Positions 10,118 through 18,098 of a stretch of DNA of 64,000 bases are shown in pieces. Origin of the DNA: Desulfuromonas sp. KJ2020 (GTDB lineage: Bacteria; Desulfobacterota; Desulfuromonadia; Desulfuromonadales; SZUA-540). The stretch covers positions 1,265,436 through 1,329,435 of the forward strand of contig NZ_JAKUKE010000003.1 in NCBI RefSeq assembly GCF_024197615.1, read 5' to 3'. The notes beneath the pieces are model-generated. The model searched no databases and was not told where the DNA came from. It worked only from the letters and a program-made list of their open reading frames with translations. The first letter of the stretch is position 1; each line of letters begins with the position of its first letter. The translations under genes and the position numbers were made by a program.

Positions 10118-10148
10118 AATCAAACATCAATCTGTAACTTTCCCTAAA

Positions 10149-11159
10149 TCAGATGCCGTCTTTGGTCGTATGGCAGTAGAAACAGCCGGTTCCAGCGGCG
10201 GCAGTCTCAGTTCCAGCGACCATGTCGCTATACACCCAACGCAGCAGATCTGGCTGATCAGAGCCATGGGCCCTATGGCAGGAAAGACAGGTGACCACTT
10301 CGTAATCATCCGTTGCTGTGCTGACGACAACATCACTGGCTGCAACCACGCTTGAGCCAAGAGGAACGGTCTTGTTATAGGCTGTTACTGTGTATTCGCT
10401 GCCGAATGCGGAGGAGAGATCCAGATCGGTCGGATGGCGAATCCAGCCATTGGCATAGGTCTCTGTATCGCCATGGAACTGACCGTGACAGCGGGCGCAA
10501 AGCGCGCTGATGGTCTGGTTGTCGCCACCCCCATCAACACCATAATAGCGGTTGTGCCCGGTTCCCGTCTCATATTCGGGATCCTCATATCCCTTGACCC
10601 CCTTAAGAAAGCGATAGCTATCACCAGGAAGGGCAGCCGTGGCAGCGTCCAGGGCGCCGGCAGCATTACTATGGTGAGCGCCCTGCAGCGCGGCCATGTC
10701 ACTGGCGATGGAATGGGTCCCGTGACACCCGGTGGTGCCGGCACAGGTCAAGGGTTGATCTGTATAAGTACCGCCGAAAGGCGTTGAACCGTCTGGAGCC
10801 ACTTCGCCACTGCCAAAACCCGGCGGAGAGGTCAACGTGTCATCGCTGTTGTTGGTCAGATAGGCCACGTTATGACCTAGGCTATCATCGCCCAGATCCA
10901 CCCAGTAAAAACTGCCACCGGCAGAGATATTCGTCTGCTTATCAACTTTAGGCGCTCCACCGGAGGCTCCGCTGTGGCAGGCATAGCAATCAGCCTTATT
11001 GAGTAACGCAGTGGAAGCTCCGGACATGACGTTACCTGAGCCATCAGTCTGGTGCATGGTGTGGCAGTTAACACACGCGCCAGAGACGGCAAAAGCGGTG
11101 CCGGCAGCAACAAACGATAACCCCCCGGCCAGCAGTACAATTTTCACGATTTTTTTCAA
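10149..11159 (-). CDS. Hexahaem OmcS-like outer-surface cytochrome A
   Basis: Encodes 336 residues with a cleavable signal peptide ending GTAFA. Five canonical CXXCH sites (CVNCHTMH, CYACH, CARCHGQFH, CLSCHRAHG, CFYCH) plus one CX5CH (CAGTTGCHGTH) make six potential haems. Order and surrounding residues (CHTMH at haem 1, GHN, YRFLKG, WIRHP, CLSCHRAH, a terminal CxxCH near the C-terminus) match what I recall of Geobacter OmcS, the polymerising nanowire cytochrome, although OmcS is longer (432 residues). This is the last gene of the cytochrome island and has its own sigma-54-type promoter and a strong terminator, consistent with high expression of a structural subunit. Filament formation is inferred. 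A close paralogue lies at 16033-17127. Confidence 0.88.
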   Translation of the reverse strand: MKKIVKIVLLAGGLSFVAAGTAFAVSGACVNCHTMHQTDGSGNVMSGASTALLNKADCYACHSGASGGAPKVDKQTNISAGGSFYWVDLGDDSLGHNVAYLTNNSDDTLTSPPGFGSGEVAPDGSTPFGGTYTDQPLTCAGTTGCHGTHSIASDMAALQGAHHSNAAGALDAATAALPGDSYRFLKGVKGYEDPEYETGTGHNRYYGVDGGGDNQTISALCARCHGQFHGDTETYANGWIRHPTDLDLSSAFGSEYTVTAYNKTVPLGSSVVAASDVVVSTATDDYEVVTCLSCHRAHGSDQPDLLRWVYSDMVAGTETAAAGTGCFYCHTTKDGI

Positions 11160-11271
11160 TTGGCACCTCCTGTAGTTAGGTCAGTGTGATTCCCGATTAC
11201 GACACAGACAAGATCAACGCCTGGCAGGTGGCGCTACGATCTTTTCACACTCTGTTTCATTATGTTGCTTC

Positions 11272-11288
11272 TGCACAAAAAGTGCCAA
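11272..11288 (-). promoter_or_regulatory. Sigma-54 promoter of OmcS-like cytochrome A
   Basis: The minus strand reads TTGGCACTTTTTGTGCAG. GG (11286-11285) and GC (11274-11273) are exactly 10 nt apart, fitting TGGCAC-N5-TTGC with one mismatch. The predicted start near 11261 leaves a leader of about 100 nt before the ATG at 11159. A palindromic site lies about 157 bp upstream, as expected for an enhancer-dependent promoter. Confidence 0.75.
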
Positions 11289-11410
11289 AAACACAACAAA
11301 AACAGCAGGTTAGAACCAACATAAAAAACATTAAATTTCAATTACTTACAAATTTTAATCTTCAAAATATCCTATTTGCCCCAATTCAATGCCTCCCAAA
11401 GGATTTAGGC

Positions 11411-11426
11411 TGGGGGATATGCCCCA
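11411..11426. promoter_or_regulatory. Palindromic operator upstream of OmcS-like cytochrome A
   Basis: TGGGG-GATATG-CCCCA is an inverted repeat with a 6-nt spacer. Read on the minus strand it is TGGGGCATATCCCCCA, differing at three positions from the site at 30760-30775. A second, degenerate TGGGGC element follows at 11440-11445. The rest of the 11160-11531 gap is AT-rich and holds no gene I can support. Confidence 0.55.
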
Positions 11427-11531
11427 ACCCACTCATACCAATGGGGCATTTCACCATAGCCCAATCACCTCACTACCTGGATTTATTGCCGGGAAACCTT
11501 ATTTTTGCCAGCGGAACCACAAGCCTTTCTC

Positions 11532-12077
11532 CTAGTCGGTTTTCAACTGGCGCAGACTATGTTCCTGCTTGTTTACCGCCTCATCAAGCCGCGAGTCATC
11601 CAATTCCGCCGCCAACCTCTTCAAGACCGCATGATCTTCCTTGACAACCCGTACCCTCTCACGGATGGAAATGACCATGTTATTGAGGTTTTGAGAGAAG
11701 TCTTGCAGGGTGTCCCCTTGCCGCAGACGAATAGTGACGGTCAGGTCGCCATGCTGAAACTGCTCCAGGTCTTTTTCGATCCGATATATCGGGCCAGCAA
11801 TTTTCTGAGGCAGAAAAAGAGCCAGAAGGACACCGCTGGCCAGGCTGACCAGCGAACCCGCGGCCACAACGGGAAGCAGCAGGTCGCTCACGCGACGGAT
11901 CTTGATGTGAGCCTGATAAAAGGAGGCGGCGGTTTCCTGGCGGGCGTATAAAAACAAAATGAGGCCAGCGACCACCGAGCAGAGCACAATGACCCCGACA
12001 ATACGCACCAGCAGCCAGATCTGGAACTCGCGCTCAATCTGGAGATTCAATTTTTTCCTTTTAAATTCCTGAGTCAT
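11532..12077 (-). CDS. Inner-membrane HAMP-domain protein without output domain
   Basis: Encodes 181 residues from the ATG at 12077 (MTQEFKRKK), which has GAGGG upstream; longer versions would overlap the preceding cytochrome gene. Two transmembrane helices (about 21-44 and 66-89) flank a short loop of about 20 residues, followed by a HAMP module (about 90-142, starting PIYRIEKDLEQF) and a charged coiled coil. It resembles the membrane/HAMP part of a chemoreceptor or histidine kinase, but no kinase, cyclase or methyl-accepting domain follows. It sits 50 bp after the pentahaem gene and is the last gene before the island's internal OmcS-like transcription unit. Function unknown; a signalling or scaffolding partner for assembly is possible. 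Confidence 0.85.
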   Translation of the reverse strand: MTQEFKRKKLNLQIEREFQIWLLVRIVGVIVLCSVVAGLILFLYARQETAASFYQAHIKIRRVSDLLLPVVAAGSLVSLASGVLLALFLPQKIAGPIYRIEKDLEQFQHGDLTVTIRLRQGDTLQDFSQNLNNMVISIRERVRVVKEDHAVLKRLAAELDDSRLDEAVNKQEHSLRQLKTD

Positions 12078-12127
12078 GGTCTTTTTCCCTCGTTTAATAG
12101 ACAAAATAAACGGTTCATGCGCGGCCT

Positions 12128-13348
12128 TCAGTAATTGACGTGGCAACCGATACACAGTTCCTTGCGAGACGATTTGATCATACGGAAAGGGAGATCGGAC
12201 CCGTGCCGGCGGTGGCAGGACATGCAGGTCATTCGCCCATCGGCAAGTAGCGGATATTCAGGCGGAATGATCATCCCCTTCGGCGGCAGGATATTGACGG
12301 GATGAGACATCGCCTCGTTAATATTCTGGTGGCACTCGAAGCAGATATGGATATTGAGAACCTCTTCACCCTGCATGGGGGGATGAGGGGAGTCGTTGAG
12401 AGATACGGGCACTTGGGCCAGGCGATGCGGTCCATTTCGGTTTCCGGAATTTTTACCCAAGGAAACGACGACAGGATAGCGGGCGGAGACCTCCAGAAGG
12501 TATTGATCTCCAGCACGGCGCAAGCGCTGGGTCAGGTCCGGATTGTCTGAATCCGGCAGGTATGGGTCTGAAGGATTTTCCTTGGCGAGAAGATCACGGT
12601 GTGTGGAGAAGGTCAAGGGCGCTGAGACAGCTCGGTTGCCGAAAACATCTTCTGAAACAGCGGAGAAGCGGTATTCTTTCCCCTTCTTCAGTCCGGACAG
12701 AATCATCTCATGATCTTTTCGCAGGTTAAAATCGCTGGAAGACTTTTCAGTTAATTTCCCCACCCCGAAAAGCACAGAGGAGTCGGCAAACTCATCGGTT
12801 TCCCAAGAAATGTGCACCGATACAAAAACGCCCAGGCTGACCTCTTCAACCTCAACGCGGCTGATTTGCGGCGGCCTGCCGTCGTCGGCCAGTTCTGGCA
12901 GCCTCGCTAAGGGGGGAAGGCGCACAGGCTGCAAATTTTGGCGCTGGTTTCCACCCCTTATTTCGAGCCAGAGAGGGTCAGAAACGAGGCCCGGTGCAAA
13001 AGTGAACCAATGTTCGCGGGCAGGAACTTGATTACGCCTAAACCACTCAATGGCTGACTGTGGTGGAGCCAGCGCGGAGGTTTGCGATTCCTTATAAGAG
13101 CCGACAACATGGCAACGCCTGCAACTCTTTTCCCGAAAGGGTGCATGGACGTAAAATTTTTCAAGGTCTTTTTCCCAGGCCGCCTGATGACAGTCAAGAC
13201 AGGGGGCCTCGCCTTCTGCGCCCCAAACCGGACCAAGCCCGCCCCACCAAAAGAAGACACCCAGCGCCAGAACGACCGGAAAAAAAACGAGGTCTTTGAG
13301 GATCCAACCTGTAATCCATGACCGTCGCGTGGAAAGGAAAAACGTCAT
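12128..13348 (-). CDS. Pentahaem cytochrome with central fibronectin-III-like domain
   Basis: Encodes 406 residues with an N-terminal membrane segment/signal (about 18-42). Two CXXCH sites near the N terminus (CLDCH, CRRCH) and three at the C terminus (CFECH, CMSCH, CIGCH) flank a haem-free middle. There, residues about 155-250 look like a fibronectin-III/Ig-like fold (PPQISRVEVEEVS...ISWETDEFADSSVLFG...LSGLKKGKEYRFSAVSEDVFGN). Splitting the haem groups around an adhesion-type domain suggests a surface or periplasmic docking protein. It lies 12 bp after the propeller lipoprotein gene. Localisation is inferred. Confidence 0.85.
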   Translation of the reverse strand: MTFFLSTRRSWITGWILKDLVFFPVVLALGVFFWWGGLGPVWGAEGEAPCLDCHQAAWEKDLEKFYVHAPFREKSCRRCHVVGSYKESQTSALAPPQSAIEWFRRNQVPAREHWFTFAPGLVSDPLWLEIRGGNQRQNLQPVRLPPLARLPELADDGRPPQISRVEVEEVSLGVFVSVHISWETDEFADSSVLFGVGKLTEKSSSDFNLRKDHEMILSGLKKGKEYRFSAVSEDVFGNRAVSAPLTFSTHRDLLAKENPSDPYLPDSDNPDLTQRLRRAGDQYLLEVSARYPVVVSLGKNSGNRNGPHRLAQVPVSLNDSPHPPMQGEEVLNIHICFECHQNINEAMSHPVNILPPKGMIIPPEYPLLADGRMTCMSCHRRHGSDLPFRMIKSSRKELCIGCHVNY

Positions 13349-13360
13349 AGCTGCAGCACC

Positions 13361-14806
13361 TTAATCTTGTACCGCCAGAAACAGGGGTTCCCCACCCAGA
13401 GGGATGGTGGCAAAGGACCGTTCACTTGCGACATCCAAAGCCATAACCGTTCTGGAGCCGCGATTTGCGACGTACAGTGCGTTTCGGTGGGCCAGATAGG
13501 CAAAGGAATAAGGGCCTTTACCGACGGGTATCTGACGCAGTGACATATGCTGCCCCCGCGTGATTACGGAAAGAACCTGCTCTCCATAATTGGCCACATA
13601 GATTTTATCCCCTCCGTCACCGGCCAGGGACACCGGCTCGCGCCCGACCGGGATATGGCTCTGCACGGTGCGGGTTCGTAAGGACCAGGCCGTGACCGTC
13701 TGGCTGCCGCGGTCGCAGACATAGAGAACATCGTCGACCAAGAGCAACCCTTCCGGGTGAAAGCCGGTGGAAAAGCTGGAAACCACCGTAAGGGAGGAGG
13801 CATCGAGGACAAAAACCTGCTGAGAGCCGGGAGAACTGACCGCGACCCTCCCCTGGCTGCCCTCATCAAAATAGAGCAGGCGCCCCGGCTGATAACCGAC
13901 ACTGGCCTGTTGCACCAGTTGTCCGCTGGCCAGATCAATCTTGACGATCTTGTCCGTGGCCGCATCGGAGACAAAGGCGAAGGCTCCATCCGTAGAAAGA
14001 GCCAGGTAGCGTGGATCGACGGTCGCGGGCAGTGCCACACGATCAATGAGACGGTTGCGCTGGCAGTCGAAAACCAGCAGGGACCTGGCTCCGCGGCTGA
14101 GGATATAGAGAAGCTGTTTTTCCTTGTCGAGGCGGAGGTCACTGACCGGCCCTTCCAATGCCAGCGAATAAATGACAAAATTCCGATCAGAACGAATCAG
14201 GTAAAGCGTATTGATGTCATCACAGAGGACGTAGAGCAGTTCGCTGGTCAAAGGTTCCGTCTGTGCCTTGAGACTGAAGCGAGGAACAAAGCGTTCCTGA
14301 CTGTCCTGGTAGTCATCCAGCTGCCATTGCAGGAAAAGACAACGGCTATCTCCTTCGTCCAGGGTGATACCGGTACCGTCATTCAGCAGGACATGGCTTT
14401 GCTCGACCGCCAGGGGCAGAACTCTGCGGCCCTCCCTGACCTCATGGAGGCGGAAACGGAACTGCTCGTGGCGACCGGCAGGGAGTGCGCCAAGCCCCAG
14501 CAGCGTCTGTCGCGCCCGATCCTGTGTCAGCTTGATTTCGACAGGACCGGAAATGACCGGCAGCCAGACTCCTTCCTGAAGAACCTCAACATCGCCGATA
14601 ACCAGGGAGAGATTGGCTGGGCCGGTGCCGACAGTTTCCAGGTAAAGGGTGACCAGAGCCTGGTCGGGACCCGCCACTACAGGCTGCGTCCCGATCGGGA
14701 CCAAATTCGGGTGACAGCCGCCACCGAGACAGAGGCTGACCAGCAGACCTAAAAAAAGTCCTGTTTTGGGAGAACACTTCATCATTTCACCGGGCAAAGA
14801 TTTCAA
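13361..14806 (-). CDS. Beta-propeller (YVTN-type) lipoprotein
   Basis: Encodes up to 481 residues. The frame opens with TTG at 14806, overlapping the upstream stop by 4 nt; the ATG at 14785 (MMKCSPKTG) gives a more natural signal peptide ending LGGGC, a lipobox-like site, and may be the true start. The N-terminal third resembles a DUF4382-like beta domain; the rest holds YVTN/NHL propeller repeats (LLYILSRGARSLLVFD, VLYVCDRGSQTVTAWS, ALYVANRGSRTVMALD). It contains no CXXCH. The lipid anchor suggests attachment to the outer or inner membrane. Within a cytochrome island, the propeller is best read as a protein-protein platform for cytochrome complexes. No enzymatic residues are recognisable. 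Confidence 0.85.
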   Translation of the reverse strand: MKSLPGEMMKCSPKTGLFLGLLVSLCLGGGCHPNLVPIGTQPVVAGPDQALVTLYLETVGTGPANLSLVIGDVEVLQEGVWLPVISGPVEIKLTQDRARQTLLGLGALPAGRHEQFRFRLHEVREGRRVLPLAVEQSHVLLNDGTGITLDEGDSRCLFLQWQLDDYQDSQERFVPRFSLKAQTEPLTSELLYVLCDDINTLYLIRSDRNFVIYSLALEGPVSDLRLDKEKQLLYILSRGARSLLVFDCQRNRLIDRVALPATVDPRYLALSTDGAFAFVSDAATDKIVKIDLASGQLVQQASVGYQPGRLLYFDEGSQGRVAVSSPGSQQVFVLDASSLTVVSSFSTGFHPEGLLLVDDVLYVCDRGSQTVTAWSLRTRTVQSHIPVGREPVSLAGDGGDKIYVANYGEQVLSVITRGQHMSLRQIPVGKGPYSFAYLAHRNALYVANRGSRTVMALDVASERSFATIPLGGEPLFLAVQD

Positions 14807-16029
14807 AATCTGCTACTTCCATGGGTATGACAACCGTTAGTGTTGCATGCCCCCGAGGTCTTATGGGTATCCGAGGCATGGCAGGCCGTACAGAATGCGT
14901 ACCACTCGCCGGTCACGGTAATCTGAATGCCCGTCTTGCCATTGACCGTGGTGCGTAGCATCGACCTGTTTTCCGAGCCGTGCGGTTCATGGCAGTCCAG
15001 GCAGGACAGAATAAAGTTGACGCCACCCGTTCCATAGGAAATGTCCGTTCCTGAGGTTGTACCATCCGAAGTGTAGGGTGCAATACGAACGCCGCGCCCG
15101 TTTTTGTAGGTAATCCCGTTCACGGGGCCGTGAGAATCTAAATCCCAGGCGATGGCTCTAATCGTTCCCATGGTGTATTGATGACAGGCCAGGCAGAAGG
15201 TCGCGTAATCGGGTGTCGTCGCGCCCTTGACTTCCTCGCTGGTGACAGGACGACTGACCAGGTCGGGCTCATGCAAGGTGGACGTCAAGGCGGGATTGGC
15301 CCCGACGGCAAAAGGAGTACGGTATTCGCCACCCTGATTTTGAGCGTACTGTTTCATGGTTTCGGTGTAAGTGTCTCCCCATAAACTGTTGTGGTCGCCA
15401 GGCAGGGAAATGGCCGTTTTAGGAGGCGCACTGGCATTGTATGGGGCGGGATTATTGTTTTTTTGGGCCAGGTGGGGATTATGGCACCCCGCACAGGGGT
15501 TCGAATTGAGGCCGAAAGTATCGCCCCAATAGCTCTGTATCTGTGTGGAAACAACATTGAGATCATGGATGGACGCATTGGGGCTTATGGAAGAAAAAAC
15601 GCTTTCAATACTGGTATGGGTAGGAACAGCCCCACCGAAGGTGGCACTGTAATTGGCGTTGATGAGAGTACCGTCGTTGAGCGAAGCATTACTGTGACAG
15701 TCAAAGCAGAGATTCTGACTGGCCGTCGGCGGATTGTTGGGCGCAAAAAGTAGAAATTCCTCGGTGCCAAGGTGCTGCTCGTGGCAGTGGCCGCAATTGC
15801 CTCGGGCATAGGTCTCGTTGTGAGGGCTGGTGACGCGCTTGGCTCCGTAGCCCGAGACACCATCGGGCGAGTTGCCGTGCGCCGAGTCGGCGTAGGGACC
15901 GGCAAAGACCGAGAAGGCAGACATGGCGAGCCAGGCACAGGTCGTCACCACGCATAAGACCAGCGGGCCCGCGTAAGAATGGTGGCGGTTTGTCCTCCGT
16001 TTTTTATCTGCCAAACGGTGTGTTGTCAT
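14803..16029 (-). CDS. Heptahaem c-type cytochrome
   Basis: Encodes 408 residues with a signal/anchor segment (about 21-43). Six CXXCH sites (CGHCH, CFDCH, CAGCHNPH, CLACH, CLDCHEPHG, CTACH) plus a C-terminal CX4CH (CNTNGCH) give seven potential haems. CX4CH is a known variant in cytochrome c3 families and Geobacter multihaem proteins. Histidines that could serve as distal ligands follow several sites. The gene lies 3 nt after the OmcS-like B gene and overlaps the propeller lipoprotein gene by 4 nt, so it belongs to one translationally coupled unit. Role inferred: a periplasmic or surface electron carrier to the OmcS-like protein. Confidence 0.88.
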   Translation of the reverse strand: MTTHRLADKKRRTNRHHSYAGPLVLCVVTTCAWLAMSAFSVFAGPYADSAHGNSPDGVSGYGAKRVTSPHNETYARGNCGHCHEQHLGTEEFLLFAPNNPPTASQNLCFDCHSNASLNDGTLINANYSATFGGAVPTHTSIESVFSSISPNASIHDLNVVSTQIQSYWGDTFGLNSNPCAGCHNPHLAQKNNNPAPYNASAPPKTAISLPGDHNSLWGDTYTETMKQYAQNQGGEYRTPFAVGANPALTSTLHEPDLVSRPVTSEEVKGATTPDYATFCLACHQYTMGTIRAIAWDLDSHGPVNGITYKNGRGVRIAPYTSDGTTSGTDISYGTGGVNFILSCLDCHEPHGSENRSMLRTTVNGKTGIQITVTGEWYAFCTACHASDTHKTSGACNTNGCHTHGSSRF

Positions 16030-16032
16030 GAA

Positions 16033-17127
16033 TCAATCCTTACTGGTGTGACAGACCGCACAGCCTCCCCCCATGGGATTGCCAACGTAGTCCCAGCGCA
16101 GGGACCGGTACCAGGGCGACCCGTGAGCACGGTGGCAAGAGAGGCAGGTGACGATGGTATCGTCTGCAAAGGACACTGAGGTGCGCACCAAAGACACGTC
16201 GACGGAGGCCAAGGGAACACCGACCTGGTAGGCATTGACACCGCTGCCGCCATAATCGCGGTATTCGGAAGCCGCTGCTGTGTTGCCCATGTCGTAATCC
16301 GTCGGATGTCGAACCCAAGGGGAACGGCTGCCAACATTGCCGCTGCCGTCGTGATACTGCCCATGACAGCGGGCGCACATCGAACCGATGGTCGACAGAT
16401 CGGTCAAGACTTCCGGGGAATCAACACCCTTGTACTGGTTGTGCCGGGTCGAGGTGGGCTGATATTCCCAGGCGGGATCCTCGTAGCCGGCCACCCCGAC
16501 CAGCATCCGGTAACCGCTCTCCGCGGCAAAAGGCTCTGCAGGGATAATATGACCGGACTGGCCTTTATGATGCCCCCCCTTGATCGCCAGCGTAGGAATG
16601 TTTTCGGCGTGGCTGCCGTGGCAGCCGTACACCCCGGCACAGGTGACCTGCTGTCCCGCCGGCCATACGCCGCCGCCTGGGATACTGCCATCTTCAGCCA
16701 TCCTGCCTCCCTCAAACCCGGGAGGAAGGGAAAACCCTGGATCGGCGGCCGCCAGACCAGCCACATTGTGACCCCGGTTGTCGCCGCCGGCCTGCGTCAC
16801 CCAGTAAAAGTTGCCACCTGCCAGGGTATCGGTGCCCACCTCAATACCATAGCTGTCATACAGGGGGGCTGAGACGGAAAATACGAAAGGCGTATCGCCG
16901 CCTCTGTTGCTGCCGGTATGGCAGCCGATACAGGTGGTTGTCAGCAAGGACTGATGCGGCCCCGGCCCGCTCCATTCACCCAGGACCCCACCGTCCTGGC
17001 TATAATGCATGGTATGGCAATCGGAGCAAGGACCGGTGACGGCAGCAATTGCTTCTGTTGCCGCGGCAAAGGCCAGTAGCATCCCGAGCCATGCGCCCCA
17101 ATGTTTAGGCCAAAAAGTCATCGACAT
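16033..17127 (-). CDS. Hexahaem OmcS-like cytochrome B
   Basis: Encodes 364 residues with a signal peptide ending AIA. Haem sites in order are CSDCHTMH, CIGCH, the unusual CAGVYGCHGSH (CX5CH), CARCHGQYH, CLSCHRAHG and CAVCH. Sequence blocks GGNFYWV, RGHNVAG, YRMLVGVAGYEDP, WVRHPTDYD and CLSCHRAHGS align closely with the protein at 10149-11159, so the two are paralogues, reminiscent of the OmcS/OmcT pair of Geobacter. Unlike copy A it is inside the long polycistron, 3 nt before the heptahaem gene. Conservation of the CX5CH in both copies argues that this site is functional. Filament assembly is inferred. Confidence 0.88.
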   Translation of the reverse strand: MSMTFWPKHWGAWLGMLLAFAAATEAIAAVTGPCSDCHTMHYSQDGGVLGEWSGPGPHQSLLTTTCIGCHTGSNRGGDTPFVFSVSAPLYDSYGIEVGTDTLAGGNFYWVTQAGGDNRGHNVAGLAAADPGFSLPPGFEGGRMAEDGSIPGGGVWPAGQQVTCAGVYGCHGSHAENIPTLAIKGGHHKGQSGHIIPAEPFAAESGYRMLVGVAGYEDPAWEYQPTSTRHNQYKGVDSPEVLTDLSTIGSMCARCHGQYHDGSGNVGSRSPWVRHPTDYDMGNTAAASEYRDYGGSGVNAYQVGVPLASVDVSLVRTSVSFADDTIVTCLSCHRAHGSPWYRSLRWDYVGNPMGGGCAVCHTSKD

Positions 17128-17179
17128 CCACCATAGGCCAAGAATGGGCAGCGTCTATTATCCCACACGCCGCCACGGG

Positions 17180-18076
17180 TTATTTTCTTTCATAGACCTG
17201 AATCCGGGCGTTGCCTTCATCTACGACGCACAGTCGCCCGGCCCAGTCAAAAGCCAGGGCGGCAGGATACCAGAGTTGCCCTGCCCTTTTGCCTTTCACC
17301 AGAAAAGCCGTCTTGAAGCGCCCCTGCGCGTCAAAAGTGCGCACATCGCCGGCATGGCGGTCAAGAATATAGAGGGTTCCCGAATCATCCAACTCGATAG
17401 CCACCGGGAAGGAAAGCTCACCAGCGAGGGCAATGGTCTTTTGCAGGCGGCCTTTGCCGTCAAAATGGGAGACCGTTCGCTGCAAACCGTCGAGAGCCCA
17501 GATACCGTCGTCTTTCACCTTAAAATCAGAAAACCCCTGGAAATCTTTACCTCCTGCCAGGGTCTGCGTCACCTGCAGGTTGTCGTCAAGGATCGCGATG
17601 GCGCCCGAGAGACGATCGAGAACCAGCAGGCGGCCCTGGCGGTCACGATCAAGACGATCGACAAAGACCGGCTCCCCGTTCGGATGGCGGATGGAAAAAG
17701 CTCTGACCTGTTTTTCCGACACATCAATATAAAGCAGCTGGTTCAGGGAGCGATCGACGACCCACAGACGATTCGCGTCGATCAGCGATAGATCGACGGG
17801 CTGGCGGATCTGCTCCCCGGCGTTGAAAGCCGCCAGGCGCCCGCCCGCCTCATCAAAGGACATCAATACGCCATGCCGGCCATCAACGACAAAGTACCGG
17901 TGGTTGACGGCATCGAAACTCAACTCAAGGGGCATCTCCAGACGGGTCGTTCCGTCTGCCCCGGTCATCAACCGGGCCAGTTCCCAGGGCTGGGCTCCGT
18001 GGGCGGCGGATGCAAACAAAAAGAAGAGGCTAACCAGCAAAGCCGTCAGAAATTTGTTTTTTTCAGGTTCTATCAT
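17180..18076 (-). CDS. NHL-repeat beta-propeller protein, exported
   Basis: Encodes 298 residues from the ATG at 18076 (MIEPEKNKFLTALL), with GGAGAG about 5 nt upstream; a longer frame would run into the preceding cytochrome gene. A signal peptide (about 8-28, ending AAHGA) is followed by NHL-type repeats across the whole chain (NRLWVVDRSLNQLLYID, GTLYILDRHAGDVRTFD, GRLCVVDEGNARIQVYE). It is probably periplasmic. NHL propellers accompany omcS-type cytochromes in Geobacter, as I recall, and are read here as assembly or docking factors. The gene lies 22 bp after the 16-haem gene and 52 bp before OmcS-like B. Confidence 0.87.
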   Translation of the reverse strand: MIEPEKNKFLTALLVSLFFLFASAAHGAQPWELARLMTGADGTTRLEMPLELSFDAVNHRYFVVDGRHGVLMSFDEAGGRLAAFNAGEQIRQPVDLSLIDANRLWVVDRSLNQLLYIDVSEKQVRAFSIRHPNGEPVFVDRLDRDRQGRLLVLDRLSGAIAILDDNLQVTQTLAGGKDFQGFSDFKVKDDGIWALDGLQRTVSHFDGKGRLQKTIALAGELSFPVAIELDDSGTLYILDRHAGDVRTFDAQGRFKTAFLVKGKRAGQLWYPAALAFDWAGRLCVVDEGNARIQVYERK

Positions 18077-18098
18077 GGCATCTCTCCGGCCCGTCCGC

